From Clostridiaceae bacterium (GTDB lineage Bacteria; Bacillota; Clostridia; Acetivibrionales; DUMB01): a stretch of 34,636 nucleotides of DNA. The position numbers and the translations under genes are program-made. Positions within the stretch are counted from its first letter, which is position 1, and each line of letters begins with the position of its first letter. Location: the NCBI GenBank assembly GCA_012840535.1, contig DULF01000011.1, positions 1-34,636 of the forward strand, given 5' to 3'. The notes under the pieces are model-generated. The model had not been told where the DNA came from and ran no database searches. It saw nothing but the letters and a program-made list of their open reading frames with translations. Below are positions 33,097 to 34,636 of this stretch, one piece after another.

Positions 33097-34254
33097 ATGG
33101 AGTATTTTTTAACTGAAGAGCAACAAATGATTAAGGAACTGGCTGCAAAAATAGCCGATGAAAAAATCGCACCTGTTGCTATCCAGTATGATGAAGAAGG
33201 CAAATTCCCTCATGACATAGTAAAAATTCTTGCAGATTCTGACTTATGCGGCGTTTATATCCCGGAAGAGTACGGCGGGCTGGGCGGAGGCGTTTTGGAA
33301 ATGGCCCTTGTGGTCGAAGAGCTCAGCAGAGGTTGCGCTGGTATTGCGCTTGCATTTGCCGGCACAGGTCTTGGCGCCTTTCCGATTATTTTGTTCGGCA
33401 ATGAAGAACAAAAAAAGAAATATCTCCCGGATATAGCAGCAGGAAAAAAACTTGCAGCATTCGGACTTACCGAAGCAAATGCCGGAAGCGACGCGGCAGG
33501 AATACAAACTACTGCAGTACTTGAGGGAGACGAATATGTGCTTAACGGAACAAAACAGTGGATAACCAACGGCGGCGAAGCAGATGTATATACAATTATA
33601 GCATGCACCGACAGAAACAAAGGTGCAAGAGGATTCTCAGCTTTTATAGTTGAAAAAGGTACTCCTGGATTCTCTTTCGGAAAAAAGGAGAATAAAATGG
33701 GGATTAGAGCCTCCTGCACAAGGGAACTTATATTTGAAAATTGCAGAATACCTAAGGAAAACCTTCTTGCAAGAGAAGGAATGGGATTCATAGTGGCAAT
33801 GAAAACCCTTGACAGGACAAGGCCTGGAGTTGCGGCACAGGCATTGGGAATTGCCCAGGGCGCATTTGATGCGGCTCTTAAATATTCAAGAGAAAGAGTA
33901 CAGTTTGGCCAGCCAATTTCCTCTTTCCAGGCAATCCAGCACATGCTTGCAGATATGGCAATCCAGATAGAAGCTGCCCGGAGCCTTGTTTACCAGACCT
34001 GCAGACATATTGACAGCGGCGCGAAAAATATATCGAAGGAATCTGCCATGGCCAAGGTTTTTGCATCAGATGTAGCAATGAGAGTTACAACTGACGCGGT
34101 TCAGATACTCGGCGGATATGGATATATGAAGGAATATCCTGTTGAAAAAATGATGAGGGACGCAAAAATCACCCAAATATATGAAGGGACAAATCAAATA
34201 CAGAGAAACATTATAGCACTTGAATTAATCAAGGAAGCATCAGGTAAAAAGTAA
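33097..34254 (+). CDS. Acyl-CoA dehydrogenase (butyryl-CoA dehydrogenase-like)
   Basis: The 385-residue flavoprotein of the acyl-CoA dehydrogenase family interconverts acyl-CoA and trans-2-enoyl-CoA. Visible features are AAFGLTEANAGSDAAGIQTT and WITNGG (FAD/substrate binding), RVQFGQPISSFQAIQHMLAD, and the C-terminal YEGTNQIQRNIIA with catalytic Glu363 in the short-chain position. The ATG at 33097 has AAGGAG about 10 nt upstream; the GTG at 33088 is too close to it. etfB begins 23 nt later, so electrons pass to or from ETF. In Clostridia such pairs run butyrate formation (with electron bifurcation) or related acyl reductions; no other butyrate genes are in view, so the substrate is unproven. 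Confidence 0.92.
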   Translation: MEYFLTEEQQMIKELAAKIADEKIAPVAIQYDEEGKFPHDIVKILADSDLCGVYIPEEYGGLGGGVLEMALVVEELSRGCAGIALAFAGTGLGAFPIILFGNEEQKKKYLPDIAAGKKLAAFGLTEANAGSDAAGIQTTAVLEGDEYVLNGTKQWITNGGEADVYTIIACTDRNKGARGFSAFIVEKGTPGFSFGKKENKMGIRASCTRELIFENCRIPKENLLAREGMGFIVAMKTLDRTRPGVAAQALGIAQGAFDAALKYSRERVQFGQPISSFQAIQHMLADMAIQIEAARSLVYQTCRHIDSGAKNISKESAMAKVFASDVAMRVTTDAVQILGGYGYMKEYPVEKMMRDAKITQIYEGTNQIQRNIIALELIKEASGKK

Positions 34255-34277
34255 TTATTTATCAGGAGTGAAGCCTT

Positions 34278-34636
34278 TTGAATATCATAGTATGTGTTAA
34301 ACAAGTTCCTGCTTCAAATGAAGTTAAAATCAATAAAGAGACCAATACAATAATACGTGAAGGTGTTGAAGCAATAATCAATCCATTCGATACATATGCA
34401 GTTGAGGAAGGACTTAGAATAAAAGACAATCTTGGAGGAAAAGTTACTGTAATAAGCATGGGTATTCCGTCTGTAGCCGATTTGCTAAAGGAAACCATAG
34501 CGCTGGGCGTGGACGATGCAATACTGCTAAGTGACAAGGCTTTTGCAGGAGCCGATACGCTTGCAACCTCTTACGCTCTATCCATGGGTATTAAAAAAAT
34601 CGGAAACTTTGACCTCATAATATGCGGAAAACAAGC
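34278..34636 (+). CDS. etfB: Electron transfer flavoprotein beta subunit, N-terminal part
   Basis: The gene is cut by the window edge after 119 codons. The sequence MNIIVCVKQVPASNEVKINK, then IINPFDTYAVEEGLRIKDNL, VTVISMGIP and LGVDDAILLSDKAFAGADTL is characteristic of EtfB. With EtfA it forms the FAD/AMP- or two-FAD-binding partner of acyl-CoA dehydrogenase; etfA is expected just outside. The start is TTG at 34278, with AGGAG 9 nt upstream. It is transcribed with the dehydrogenase. Confidence 0.95.
   Translation, partial: MNIIVCVKQVPASNEVKINKETNTIIREGVEAIINPFDTYAVEEGLRIKDNLGGKVTVISMGIPSVADLLKETIALGVDDAILLSDKAFAGADTLATSYALSMGIKKIGNFDLIICGKQ

Noticed and set aside
1-34636. tRNA, rRNA, CRISPR arrays, insertion sequences, riboswitches
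   Set aside because: I read both strands for cloverleaf-like, spacer-repeat, transposase and known aptamer patterns and saw none that could be supported.

Overview
This 34.6-kb window reads as a chromosomal segment from a low-GC, Gram-positive anaerobe of the class Clostridia. The reasons are the AT-rich sequence, near-consensus sigma-A promoters, purine-rich ribosome binding sites (GGAGG), frequent TTG starts, the order fapR-plsX-fabHDG-acpP-fabF-rnc-smc-ftsY-ylxM-ffh-rpsP-khpA-rimM-trmD-rplS-lepB-rbgA-rnhB known from Firmicutes, and a butyryl-CoA-dehydrogenase-like gene followed by etfB. The species cannot be fixed from the sequence.

Layout. (1) 1-770, minus: the N-terminal part of a membrane-anchored serpin, cut by the window edge, behind a near-perfect promoter and a 26-codon ORF that overlaps its start. 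(2) 1002-2840, plus: a membrane-anchored PQQ-type beta-propeller protein. (3) 2896-6738, minus: a GntR/UTRA regulator, a eukaryote-like adenylosuccinate lyase and a type-Ic aspartate aminotransferase, apparently separate units. (4) 6859-30716, minus: about 24 kb of co-directional housekeeping genes. In transcription order these are FapR and type II fatty acid synthesis; rnc; an ELP3-like radical SAM protein; smc; the signal recognition particle genes ftsY-ylxM-ffh; rpsP-khpA-rimM-trmD-rplS; signal peptidase; RbgA; RNase HII; YlqG-like, FlhB-C-like and YraN-like proteins; and two cell-wall-type dipeptidases. The stretch is broken up by internal hairpin terminators (after acpP, fabF, khpA and rplS) and internal promoters (before ylxM, rpsP and rplS). 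(5) 30940-32882, minus: rimO-pgsA. (6) 33097-end, plus: acyl-CoA dehydrogenase then etfB, which runs off the window.

How it fits together. FapR is a malonyl-CoA-sensing repressor. Its own promoter region carries a FapR-box-like 17-mer, and exactly the same 17-mer, in an almost superimposable promoter, precedes the acyl-CoA dehydrogenase-etf genes. This suggests one regulon joining acyl-ACP synthesis with acyl-CoA/ETF redox chemistry. The rest of the long block couples membrane lipid, chromosome, protein-export and ribosome assembly functions. The least expected signals are that duplicated operator/promoter module, a long imperfect inverted repeat directly in front of rnc (the gene for a double-strand RNase), the structured rplS leader, and the membrane serpin.
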